From a bacterium (GTDB taxonomy: Bacteria > Bacillota > Bacilli > Lactobacillales > Streptococcaceae): 64,000 nucleotides of DNA. The position numbers were made by a program, and so were the translations under genes. The notes under the pieces were generated by a model. The model worked only from the letters and a program-made list of their open reading frames with translations, was not told where the DNA came from and searched no databases. The stretch's first letter is position 1; every line of letters begins with the position of its first letter. Location: contig CAJNDO010000006.1 of NCBI GenBank assembly GCA_905221545.1, positions 1 through 64,000 of the forward strand, in the 5' to 3' direction. Shown here in pieces: positions 55,701-63,334 of the stretch.

Positions 55701-58700
55701 GTTAATGCATCTGGATTTGCTACTACAGTTTTGTCTGCTGGTTTAACAATGTCATTTCCTGCGTTTGGTTTAGTTGCATCTTCTGGTGATTTAACTAAAT
55801 CTGTTGCTGGAATTACTGCTGTCTTACCTTCTGGGGTTGTTACTGTTGCGTTTCCTTTGTCGTCTACTGCTACAGTTGCACCTGGGTTCACTGCTGCTAC
55901 TTTAGCTGCGATTGCTTTCTTCTCTTCTAGAGTTAGAGCATCTTTGTTTGCTACTGCAGTTTTATCCGCTGGTTTAACGATGTCATTTCCTGCGTTTGGC
56001 TTAGCTGCGTCTTCCGCTGACTTCGTTAAGTCTGCTGCTGGAATTACTGCTGTCTTACCTTCTGGTGTTGTTACTGTTGCGTTTCCTTTATCGTCTACTG
56101 CTACAGTTGCACCTGGATTCACTGCTTCTACTTTAGCTGCGATTGCTTTCTTCTCAGCGTCAGTTAATTTTTCTGGATTCGCTACTACTGTCTTGTCTGC
56201 TGGGTTAACGATGTCGTTTCCGGCGTTTGGCTTAGTTGCATCTTCCGCTGTCTTAGTCAAGTCTGCTGCTGGAATTACTGCTGTCTTACCTTCTGGTGTT
56301 GTTACTGTTGCGTTTCCTTTGTCGTCTACTACTACAGTTGCACCTGGATTTACTGCTTTAACTTTATCTTCAATTGCTTTTTTCTCAGCATCTGTAAGTT
56401 TAGCTGGATTTGCTATTACAGTCTTATCTGCTGGGTTAACAACGTCATTTCCTGCATTTGGTTTAGTTGCATCTGCTTCTGATCTGAATAAATCTTCTGA
56501 TGGGATTGTTGCTGTAGTTCCATCGTTTAATGTAACTGTTGCATTTCCATTTTCATCGAATTTAACAGATTTAGTTTCTGGGTTTAATGCTCTTAATTTT
56601 TCTTCTACTTTAGCTTGATCATCTGGATCATTTGCTTCACCAACTACTTTGTCTGCTGGTTTAACAATATTAGAGTTACCTGCTCCAGCTTTTGCTGTAT
56701 CTTCTTTAGTTCTTACTAAATCTGATGCTGGAATTGCAGCAGTTTTACCATTTGGAGTAGAAACAGAAACAGTTCCGTTTTCATCTATTGTTACGATAGC
56801 ATCTGGATTTACTTCTTCAACTTTAGCAACAATCTTAGCTTTTTCTTCATCTGTTAACTTAGCTGGATCTTTTACGATAACTTTATCAAGTGGTTTATGA
56901 ATATCATTTCCACCTTTACCATTATCTAAATCTCCCTCAGTTTTAACTAATTTAGCTGGCTTAATTGTTCCTTTATTACCATTTTCTGTAGTAACTTCAA
57001 TATCACCATTCTCGTTATATTTAACTTCTGTGGCTGTTGGATTTACTTTCTTAACTTCTTCTAAGATTTTAGCTTTTTCTTCATCTGTTAACGCACTAGG
57101 ATTTTTTACTAGAACTTTATCAATTGGTCTATTGATATCTCCAATTGATTTAATAGCGGCTTTGTCTCCTTCTTCAATTGTATTAACATCTTCTACACTA
57201 GTTACTTCATCAATTGCTTTTTTAGCTTTTTCTGCAACTTTATCTACTTTAGCTTTTAATGCTTCTTTAGCTTTAGGAGTTAAATCATTACGTGCATCGA
57301 TTGCTGCTTTCTTAGCTTTAGCTTCGTCTTCAATCGCTTTACGTGCGTTTGGCTTGTCTTCTACAACAGGAAGTTCATCGATTGTACCTTTGGCACCATC
57401 CTTACCTACTGCTGCATCTTTTTCAGTTTCAACTGCCGCATCTGTTGTTGCCGCATCCACTGCTTTTTTAGCTGCTTCTGCTGCTGTTGTTGCTTTTTTA
57501 GCTGCTTCTGCTTTTTCTTCATCAGTTGCATCTGGAGTATTAGCAATTTCTTCTAATTGTTTTGCTAATTTATCTTCGATTGCTTTCTTAGCAGCTGATT
57601 TAGTTACTGCTGTTGGATTTACTGCTGTAACTTCATCTACACCTGTTTTCTTAGCCGCATCCACTGCATCTTGAGCTGTTTTAGCTGCTTCTGGTGTTGC
57701 TGCTGCATCAGGTTGTTTAGCGATTTCTGCTAATTGGGCATCAGCTTTATCTTTCGCTTCTTTCTTAGCTGCAGTTTTTTCTTCATCTGTTAAGTCAGTA
57801 CGTGCATCGATTTCACTATTTTTATCTTCTAACGCTTTCGCGATTGCTTGTTTAGCTGGTTCTTTGGCTACTGGAGTTACATTTGCAACTGCTGTCGCTC
57901 CATCTGTTTTAGCTTGATCTACATCTGCATCTGTTGTTGCTTTATCAATAGCATCTTTAGCTGCATCTGCTTTTGCTTTTGCTGCATTTTTCAATGCTGT
58001 TTTTTGCTCAGGTGTTAAATCATCACGAGCGTCAATTGCATTGTTTTTAGCTGTTAATGCTTCATCAATTGCTTGTTTAGCTTCAGGTTTCTTAGTTGCT
58101 ACTGGGTTTACTGCTGCTACGTCTGCTGAACCTTTTGTTCCTGCCGCATTTACTGTATCTTGTGCTGTCGCTGCTGCTTCTGGTGTATCAGCATTGTCAG
58201 GTTGAGCATTAATTTTAGCTAATTCAGCATCTGCTAGTTTCTTAGCTTCAGCTTTCGCTGCTTCTCTTTCTTCTGTCGTTAAGTCAGTACGCTTATCAAT
58301 TTCATCATTTTTAGCTGTTAAGGCATTCGCAATCGCTTCTTTTGCGTTTTCTTTCGCTACTGGGTTTACTTTACCAAGTTCTGTAGTTGCAGTTCCTTTA
58401 GCTGTTTCTACAGCTGCATTTGAAGTTGCATTATCTACTGCTTCTTTGGCTTTATCAGCTGCATCTTTAGCTGCATCTTTAGCTGCTTTTTTCTCTGCAT
58501 CTGATAAATCTGTACGAGCATCAATTGCTGTTTCTTTGGCTTTTAGTGCATCATCAATTGCTTTCTTAGCTTCTGTTTTCTTAGCTACTACTGGATTATC
58601 AGCTGCGATTGCTGTTGTTCCAGATTCTTTAGCGTTGTTCACTGCATCTTTGACAGTAGCATCGTTAATTGCAGTTAAAGCTTTTTCTTTATCTGCATTT

Positions 58701-61700
58701 ACTTTATCGATTGCCGCTTGTTTCTCTTCGTCAGTAGCATTTGGAGTTTTGTTAATTTCAGCGATTTTATCTTCAGCTGCTTTATTAACCGCATCGATAG
58801 CAGGTTGTTTGTCTAGAGTTACAAATTCTGACAATGGTTTTTTATCTGTAGAACCATCTGTATATGTTACTACAAGATTTCCATCAGCATCTTTTGTTAC
58901 TGAGGCAATCTTAGCCTTAGCATCTGCAGCATCTACAGTTTTACCTTTTTTGTCAGCTAAGTTAGCATCATCATTGCTATTAGAGTACTCAATTTGTAGT
59001 TTTTCTTTGATTTTATCTAATTCTGCATCTGTAACGTTAGCTGGATCTGTTACAGCTACTTTTTCTGTTGGAGCTGCAATATCGTATTTAGATGTTTGGT
59101 TTTTAACGATGAATTCAACATATCCTGGTTTTTGTTGACGTACTGCATCATCAGTTGAGGCATCATAGTTTTGATCTGATGGCATTGACTTAGCATCATC
59201 ATTGTCATTAGCAACAACAAAACTTGTCCATTTATTTGGAGCAGTAAGTGTTGTAACACCTGTCATCTTGATAGTTGCTGTTCTCTTATCGTCAGATACT
59301 GTTCCTTCGCCATTTGTAACTACATCGTTATCAATCTTACCTGTTGTAAATCCATAACCTGCAGTGTTATCAGTTCCAACTCCACCAGGTCCACGTAGAT
59401 ACAAATCTTTAACTGTTGTATCATCTGAAGCTTTGAATGTCAAGTCAGTATTTTCACCTGTATAAACGTAGATTTGACGTTTGTCAGCATTTGAGTATGG
59501 AAGTTCAACTGTCGGAACTGGGTTTGTACGTGCGAAGTCAGTTAGTGGTTTAGAATCTTTAGAACCATCTTTATATGTTACAACAACATTGTTTCCGTCT
59601 TTAGTTATTGATTGAATACGAGATGGTTGTTCTTTTTCATCAACTAATGTACCTTTTTTATCAGCTAAACGTGCATCTGGGTTATTTTGAGAATATTCAA
59701 GCTTAATTTTCTCTTTAATTTTGTCAAATTCTGCATCAGTAACGCTGTTAGCATCTGCTACTGCTACTTTATCTGCTTCAGCTGGAGTTTTAATGTCGTA
59801 TTTTAAAGTTTGTGGTTTAAGAATTACGTTAACTGCAGTTGGGTCAGTAGCATCTCTACCATTTCCTCTCGCATCTGCTCCGTCTTTATCAATAGCTTTT
59901 ACGAAACGCCATCCTAATGGTGTTCCACCGTTTTGAATGGCTTTGTCAAACTTTTCTTTTGTAAAATCTCCTTCTGGTGCTGGAGTACCCGTATACGTAA
60001 TAACAGCTGGGTTCGCATCTGTTGCCGGTGTTTCAGAAGTGAATTTATTCGCAGTAAATCCGTATTGAGTGTCTTGTTTATTTGTTTCTCCTGCTACGTC
60101 TTTAAACTCTTGATTACTTCCTCTTCTTAACTCAGCACTTGCAAGTTTTCCACTATCATCTTTGATTTTAATATCAAATGAATTAACTTCTGATGCATAT
60201 ACATATACTTCTTTTTTATCTGGAGCTGGATCAGAATATTGAATTTCTACTGTTGGTTTTTCGTTTGTACGTACAACACTTGAAATTGTTGCTGTATCTG
60301 TAGAATCATCGTTGTATGTTACAGTGATATTTCCACCACTTACTTCGATATTTTTAACAACATCAGATTTGTTTTCTAATGCTGTACCTTTTTTTGATTC
60401 TAATCTTGCGTCAGTACTTGTTTTAGAATATTCGATATTGATTTGATCTTTAATTTTTTGAATATCTGTTGCAGTTAAATTGTTAATATCTGAAACACCG
60501 ATTTTATCTCCATTTAATTCGGGTTGTTGAATACTGTATTTGTATGTTTGAGATTTAACAACTAATTTGAAGTATCCTGGTTGATTTGATCCGTTAGAAG
60601 ATGCGCTGACACTTCCACCTGCCGTATCTGTAACTACTAAATATCTATCTCCTAAAACCGAATTTTGATCTTCACGTCTATTAGTGTTAGCAAGACCTAA
60701 AAATCTCTCATTACTCTTACCAGTAATATTCATCGTTACTGGACCAGCTGTTTCAGCTACAGTTTGCTTATAACTCCAACCAAATCCATCAATTTGAACA
60801 GCACTATCTTTAGTTGCTTCATCAAGAGGTCTATTACCCCCACCTCTTACTTTTACACTACTAATATTTCCCGCTGTTGAATTGACAGTGATATCGATAT
60901 TTGTATCTTCTTGGTTATATAGATAAATTTCTTTTGTAGCATCATTAGAAAACTCCATCGTATAACTAATATTACCTACAGTATTTGTTATTGGCTGATG
61001 AGTTGCAGCTGTTGCTTCTGTTCTGAACGCATTATCTTTATCCATCTCTTTCCCGTTACGTGGATCTTTAGAGCCTGTGTTCTCGATTGAGTTAGAGTCA
61101 GATTTTTTCTCTGTGTTTTCTGCTTTTTTACCTACAGTTGGTTGTCCGTTAGTAGTGTCTACTTTCGGAACTTCTTTTGAATCTTTTGGTTTATTTGTTA
61201 ATTTTGAGCTTACTGTATTGAGAAGGTTTCTGTAAGCTAAGTTCAATTCATCTTGAGTAGTTGCAGAAGCGAGTACAGACTCAGCAGAAGCCAATTCACC
61301 ATTCAAAAGAGCAAGGCTTTCCTCTGTTTTATTAGCATACTTGCCTGCAGAAAGTTTTGATTTAACTTCTGAAATGTAGTTTTCAAGTTGCTTTTTGTCC
61401 AAAGCTGGAGTTGTTACTTCTTCAGTTGGTTTTACCGCTGGTGTTGTTGGTTCTTCTACAACTGGTTTTGTTGCTGGAGTGCTTTCTGCTGGAGTTGTTG
61501 GGTTCTCAGAGGCTGGTTGTGTTGGGTTTTCTACCACTTGTGGTGCCTGAATTTCTTCCGCTTGGACTGATACAGCACCATTTCCTAGGAACATGAAAAG
61601 AGCAGCAACGGCTACACTAGCCGCACCAAAGCTATACTTACGGATTGAATAGCGTGTTACCTTTTCACGATGTAGACGCTCAACGCGACTCATTGATGAT

Positions 61701-61711
61701 TTGTTTTCCAT
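52799..61711 (-). CDS. Giant Rib-repeat LPXTG cell-wall surface protein with YSIRK signal
   Basis: 2970 aa from the ATG at 61711 behind AAGGAGAT. Order: YSIRK-type signal (RYSIRKYSFGAASVAVAAL) to about residue 55; Pro/Thr/Glu-rich segment; FIVAR-like helical module (about 115-180); three alternating modules of about 200 residues (about 230-965), each pairing a beta-rich domain with a KYDI..P / KIEYS motif; DUF1542-like helical repeats (about 970-1510); about 15 Rib-type repeats of 77 residues (about 1520-2680); a FIVAR-like module; sorting signal LPNTG with hydrophobic tail and RRRKEDEEA. A sortase-anchored adhesin or cell-wall spacer is likely. Ligand unknown. It separates GH92 from GH29 in the glycan locus. 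Confidence 0.9.
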   Translation of the reverse strand: MENKSSMSRVERLHREKVTRYSIRKYSFGAASVAVAALFMFLGNGAVSVQAEEIQAPQVVENPTQPASENPTTPAESTPATKPVVEEPTTPAVKPTEEVTTPALDKKQLENYISEVKSKLSAGKYANKTEESLALLNGELASAESVLASATTQDELNLAYRNLLNTVSSKLTNKPKDSKEVPKVDTTNGQPTVGKKAENTEKKSDSNSIENTGSKDPRNGKEMDKDNAFRTEATAATHQPITNTVGNISYTMEFSNDATKEIYLYNQEDTNIDITVNSTAGNISSVKVRGGGNRPLDEATKDSAVQIDGFGWSYKQTVAETAGPVTMNITGKSNERFLGLANTNRREDQNSVLGDRYLVVTDTAGGSVSASSNGSNQPGYFKLVVKSQTYKYSIQQPELNGDKIGVSDINNLTATDIQKIKDQINIEYSKTSTDARLESKKGTALENKSDVVKNIEVSGGNITVTYNDDSTDTATISSVVRTNEKPTVEIQYSDPAPDKKEVYVYASEVNSFDIKIKDDSGKLASAELRRGSNQEFKDVAGETNKQDTQYGFTANKFTSETPATDANPAVITYTGTPAPEGDFTKEKFDKAIQNGGTPLGWRFVKAIDKDGADARGNGRDATDPTAVNVILKPQTLKYDIKTPAEADKVAVADANSVTDAEFDKIKEKIKLEYSQNNPDARLADKKGTLVDEKEQPSRIQSITKDGNNVVVTYKDGSKDSKPLTDFARTNPVPTVELPYSNADKRQIYVYTGENTDLTFKASDDTTVKDLYLRGPGGVGTDNTAGYGFTTGKIDNDVVTNGEGTVSDDKRTATIKMTGVTTLTAPNKWTSFVVANDNDDAKSMPSDQNYDASTDDAVRQQKPGYVEFIVKNQTSKYDIAAPTEKVAVTDPANVTDAELDKIKEKLQIEYSNSNDDANLADKKGKTVDAADAKAKIASVTKDADGNLVVTYTDGSTDKKPLSEFVTLDKQPAIDAVNKAAEDKIAEINKTPNATDEEKQAAIDKVNADKEKALTAINDATVKDAVNNAKESGTTAIAADNPVVAKKTEAKKAIDDALKAKETAIDARTDLSDAEKKAAKDAAKDAADKAKEAVDNATSNAAVETAKGTATTELGKVNPVAKENAKEAIANALTAKNDEIDKRTDLTTEEREAAKAEAKKLADAELAKINAQPDNADTPEAAATAQDTVNAAGTKGSADVAAVNPVATKKPEAKQAIDEALTAKNNAIDARDDLTPEQKTALKNAAKAKADAAKDAIDKATTDADVDQAKTDGATAVANVTPVAKEPAKQAIAKALEDKNSEIDARTDLTDEEKTAAKKEAKDKADAQLAEIAKQPDAAATPEAAKTAQDAVDAAKKTGVDEVTAVNPTAVTKSAAKKAIEDKLAKQLEEIANTPDATDEEKAEAAKKATTAAEAAKKAVDAATTDAAVETEKDAAVGKDGAKGTIDELPVVEDKPNARKAIEDEAKAKKAAIDARNDLTPKAKEALKAKVDKVAEKAKKAIDEVTSVEDVNTIEEGDKAAIKSIGDINRPIDKVLVKNPSALTDEEKAKILEEVKKVNPTATEVKYNENGDIEVTTENGNKGTIKPAKLVKTEGDLDNGKGGNDIHKPLDKVIVKDPAKLTDEEKAKIVAKVEEVNPDAIVTIDENGTVSVSTPNGKTAAIPASDLVRTKEDTAKAGAGNSNIVKPADKVVGEANDPDDQAKVEEKLRALNPETKSVKFDENGNATVTLNDGTTATIPSEDLFRSEADATKPNAGNDVVNPADKTVIANPAKLTDAEKKAIEDKVKAVNPGATVVVDDKGNATVTTPEGKTAVIPAADLTKTAEDATKPNAGNDIVNPADKTVVANPEKLTDAEKKAIAAKVEAVNPGATVAVDDKGNATVTTPEGKTAVIPAADLTKSAEDAAKPNAGNDIVKPADKTAVANKDALTLEEKKAIAAKVAAVNPGATVAVDDKGNATVTTPEGKTAVIPATDLVKSPEDATKPNAGNDIVKPADKTVVANPDALTPEEKKAIAAKVAAVNPGAKVVVDDKGNATVTTPEGKTAVIPATDLTKSATDAAKPNAGNDIVKPADKTAVANKDALTLEEKKAIAAKVAAVNPGATVAVDDKGNATVTTPEGKTAVIPATDLVKSPEDATKPNAGNDIVKPADKTVVANPDALTPEEKKAIAAKVAAVNPGAKVVVDDKGNATVTTPEGKTAVIPASDLTKSAADAAKPNAGNDIVKPADKTVVANPDSLTQDEKDAIVAKIKAVNPDAEVVVDDKGNATVTLENGKTAVIPATDLTKSASDAAKPKAGNDIVKPADKTVVANPDALTPEEKKAIETKVAAVNPGSTVVVDDKGNATVTFENGKTAVIPAADLTKSLDAEKAPKAGNDIVKPASKTKVANPDSLTPDEKKAIEAKVKAVNPDSTVVVDDKGNATVTLPDGKTAVIPASDLTKSEKDVNDGKAKDNAVTPAAKTKVANPNALTPEEKKAIEDKVKAANPDAEVVVDDKGNATVVKDGNVSVIPSTDLVKVEGDATKPNGGNDANTPAAKTVVENPDSLDPKEKEVIKDKVKAVNPGSTVVVDDKGNATVTKGDGTVLNIPASDLVIPAKKLADEATNAKVKTPAIRTLVGDKENLTDAEKAAVKKAIEAVNPGATVVVDDKGNATVTMPDGSTATISKDQLVKDKEAVSKSKHGGDNLDIDLSKVEVADLANITPEEKAKFQFKVLGAITDVEEFDLDAYIKSTDKDGNTVYTSKDSKVKITIDKDGNATVEKDGKKELAVNIDKAGNVTIVTKEGQVLAIPRDDAFKQRPYVPSNGGGNNSGNGNGTSDNNAANNTDAKVDKSKLEGAIHQLDELIIKESAKLDAETAKEANDLLADAKKVFANADASQAEVDAMVKRIEDFMAKVAPATDHATPANDQAAQTPAVAPATAQVANANQEVTNARTVAKELPNTGTADSVASMVAAAASAVLGLGLAGRRRKEDEEA
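53670..57150 (-). repeat. Tandem 231-bp Rib-type repeats
   Basis: About 15 units of 77 codons, each starting NDIVKPADKT and containing VDDKGNATVT. Unit borders from the sequence: 54602-54832, 54833-55063, 55064-55294, 55295-55525, 55526-55756, 55757-55987, 55988-56218, 56219-56449. Outer units diverge. The units at 55295-55525 and 55757-55987 give the same protein sequence. Confidence 0.9.
57180..58810 (-). repeat. DUF1542-like helical repeats in the surface protein
   Basis: About seven units of 70-80 codons with the pattern AIDARTDLTDEEK...AAKDAADKAKEAVDNAT, many alternating in linker type. Encoded helices are Ala/Lys/Glu-rich and likely form a rod. Confidence 0.75.
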
Positions 61712-61757
61712 TAATTTAGGATCTCCTTTTTGAAATATATTTTGGATTTTCACGCGA

Positions 61758-61787
61758 AACTAGCCGTTTCTTAAGCAACGGCTAGTT
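61758..61787 (-). promoter_or_regulatory. Hairpin in the leader of the surface-protein gene
   Basis: AACTAGCCGTT (61758-61768) and AACGGCTAGTT (61777-61787): perfect 11-base arms, 8-nt loop, 47 bases upstream of the ATG. No T-run follows on the minus strand, so it is a leader structure rather than a terminator. Confidence 0.6.
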
Positions 61788-61818
61788 ATTATAGTTAATG
61801 TGAATCCTTACATTAACT
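61788..61818 (-). promoter_or_regulatory. Surface-protein promoter overlapped by an inverted repeat
   Basis: Minus strand TTAATG (61816-61811), 17 bases, TATAAT (61793-61788). AGTTAATGT (61793-61801) and ACATTAACT (61810-61818) form a perfect 9-base inverted repeat covering -35 to -10, a good operator geometry. Confidence 0.6.
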
Positions 61819-61871
61819 ATTCTACTTTATTTTTGATATATATGCAACTAATTTAATTTGAAATTTTCGCA

Positions 61872-61884
61872 AAAAAAAAAAAAG
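61872..61884. repeat. Homopolymer tract of 13 A
   Basis: Thirteen A residues (plus strand), about 55 bases upstream of the surface-protein -35. Tracts this long are prone to slippage. The rest of the 61885-62273 gap holds no clear gene; a stop-interrupted reading frame is noted at 62054. Confidence 0.85.
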
Positions 61885-62273
61885 CGTTTTGGGAATGTAG
61901 GTAATTTTCAGAAAATTCCATTTCGCATTTTTTCACATTTTTATAAATAAATAGTTCAAAGGTTATTATATGTTAACGCTTTGCCGTTTATCTTCCATTC
62001 GGAAAGTTAGCGCATACATTTATTAGCAAAGGTAAAATATATCAGTTTGAAACATGAAACCATCTATTCCAACTTTAAAAAAAGAAATCATTCGTAAAAA
62101 TAAAATACTTAAAAAAATCAAAGACTAAACCAGAAAGCTACTCATTGACAGGTCACAATTGGCTAGACTACGTAACTACAGCCAAAAGACGATGACCTGA
62201 CCTTGGCGAGCCACCTAAAGAGTACAAACACAAAACATGCTATCTTATACGATAACATGTCATTTTTTACTAT

Positions 62274-63233
62274 TTACAACAAGGCCTCAAACTCAGCAAC
62301 AGTCATACCCAACTGCTCACTTGCAAATTCGGAAGTTAAAACATGTTGGCGTACTAAATCTAGAAAGGTAAAGATTTTCCCACGCTCTAGACCTTGTTCA
62401 ACACCCTCTGCTCGTCCTCGCTCCAGTCCCTGTTCAATGCCCTCTGCACGGCCACGTTCAAGACCACGCTCTAAGCCTTTCTCCTCAGCTTGTTCCAAGG
62501 CATAGTCCTGTGCTAACAAGGCTTGTTCTTCGCGCCTGCGTTGTTCACTAAACATTTTTATGTCCTCCTCGGACCAGCTCTTGTAGTCTAGCAGTTGGTC
62601 TGCCTGGCTGATGGCTCGCTCGGGTTCTTGAGTAAAGGGCTTGTTCCCAAAAAACTCTAACCACGGTTTACGAATGCTATCTTTGCTGGTTTCTCTGTAT
62701 TTTTTTAGTTCCAAGAAAGCCATTTTGACCAGATGGTTTTCCTGACCGTTGTTTGTGATGGTTAAGACCTCACCTGTCGTGTCCTCTCGCATACTAAAGC
62801 TGTGAAAAGCCAAGTCGTCCGAGAAGTAGTTGCTATCCACGATAGCGATAGCGTATACTGGTGCGATGTGTTTGTAACTCTGGTGTGTGTCACCTTCACG
62901 TTGGCGAATTTTTTCAAGATTCTGATTGACCTGGCTGCATAAGTAAGCCCACAAACGATTGATGAAAAAATTCTGATGATGAACTTGGATTTCAATAATT
63001 ACTTGCGTTCCATTATCTAGCTCCGCCAAGACATCTATACTGGTATAGAAATCCTGAGCCGAGTAAGGCGTAGAAGGCAAAACGTGAATATTGCTCCCCT
63101 CCAAAATCGTTACATTTTTGGCTGGTAAGTCCAGCATATCGCGGATAAATTGACAAGTGATTTCTGGATTGCTAAAGATTTTTTTAGCAACTAAATCGTT
63201 GGTCGGGCTGATGCCCGGATGTCTTAAAGTCAT
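62274..63233 (-). CDS. Rpn family / PD-(D/E)XK nuclease-like transposase-related protein
   Basis: 319 aa. N-terminal PDDEXK_2 traits: MTLRHPGISPTNDLVAKKIFSNPEI, SIDVLAELDNGTQVIIEIQVHHQNFFINRLWAY with the Asp-x(n)-Glu-x-Gln core near residues 85-103. C-terminal tail contains degenerate GLERGRAEGIEQ repeats (about residues 250-290). Rpn proteins are recombination-promoting nucleases often scattered in genomes. It sits between the surface-protein gene and the fucosidase gene. Confidence 0.85.
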   Translation of the reverse strand: MTLRHPGISPTNDLVAKKIFSNPEITCQFIRDMLDLPAKNVTILEGSNIHVLPSTPYSAQDFYTSIDVLAELDNGTQVIIEIQVHHQNFFINRLWAYLCSQVNQNLEKIRQREGDTHQSYKHIAPVYAIAIVDSNYFSDDLAFHSFSMREDTTGEVLTITNNGQENHLVKMAFLELKKYRETSKDSIRKPWLEFFGNKPFTQEPERAISQADQLLDYKSWSEEDIKMFSEQRRREEQALLAQDYALEQAEEKGLERGLERGRAEGIEQGLERGRAEGVEQGLERGKIFTFLDLVRQHVLTSEFASEQLGMTVAEFEALL

Positions 63234-63334
63234 CCATTTCCTCCTTCTATTATACCATATTTTTAAATCTAATTTTGCTAGATTCGATGGTTCTATCTAT
63301 TTATTCGGAAAGGAAATGAATTTGTGAAGATATT

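Noticed and set aside
53574-56618. Plus-strand open frame of 1014 codons antisense to the surface-protein repeats
   Set aside because: It is the stop-free complement of the Rib repeats: the same 77-codon period and Ser/Thr/Ala-rich composition, with no ribosome site or independent family. Similar antisense frames at 57030-57674 and 58446-59138 have the same origin.
61388-61596. Short Leu/Cys/Trp-rich plus-strand frames near the surface-protein N-terminus
   Set aside because: They are the complement of the Pro/Thr/Glu-rich repeats and have no ribosome site.
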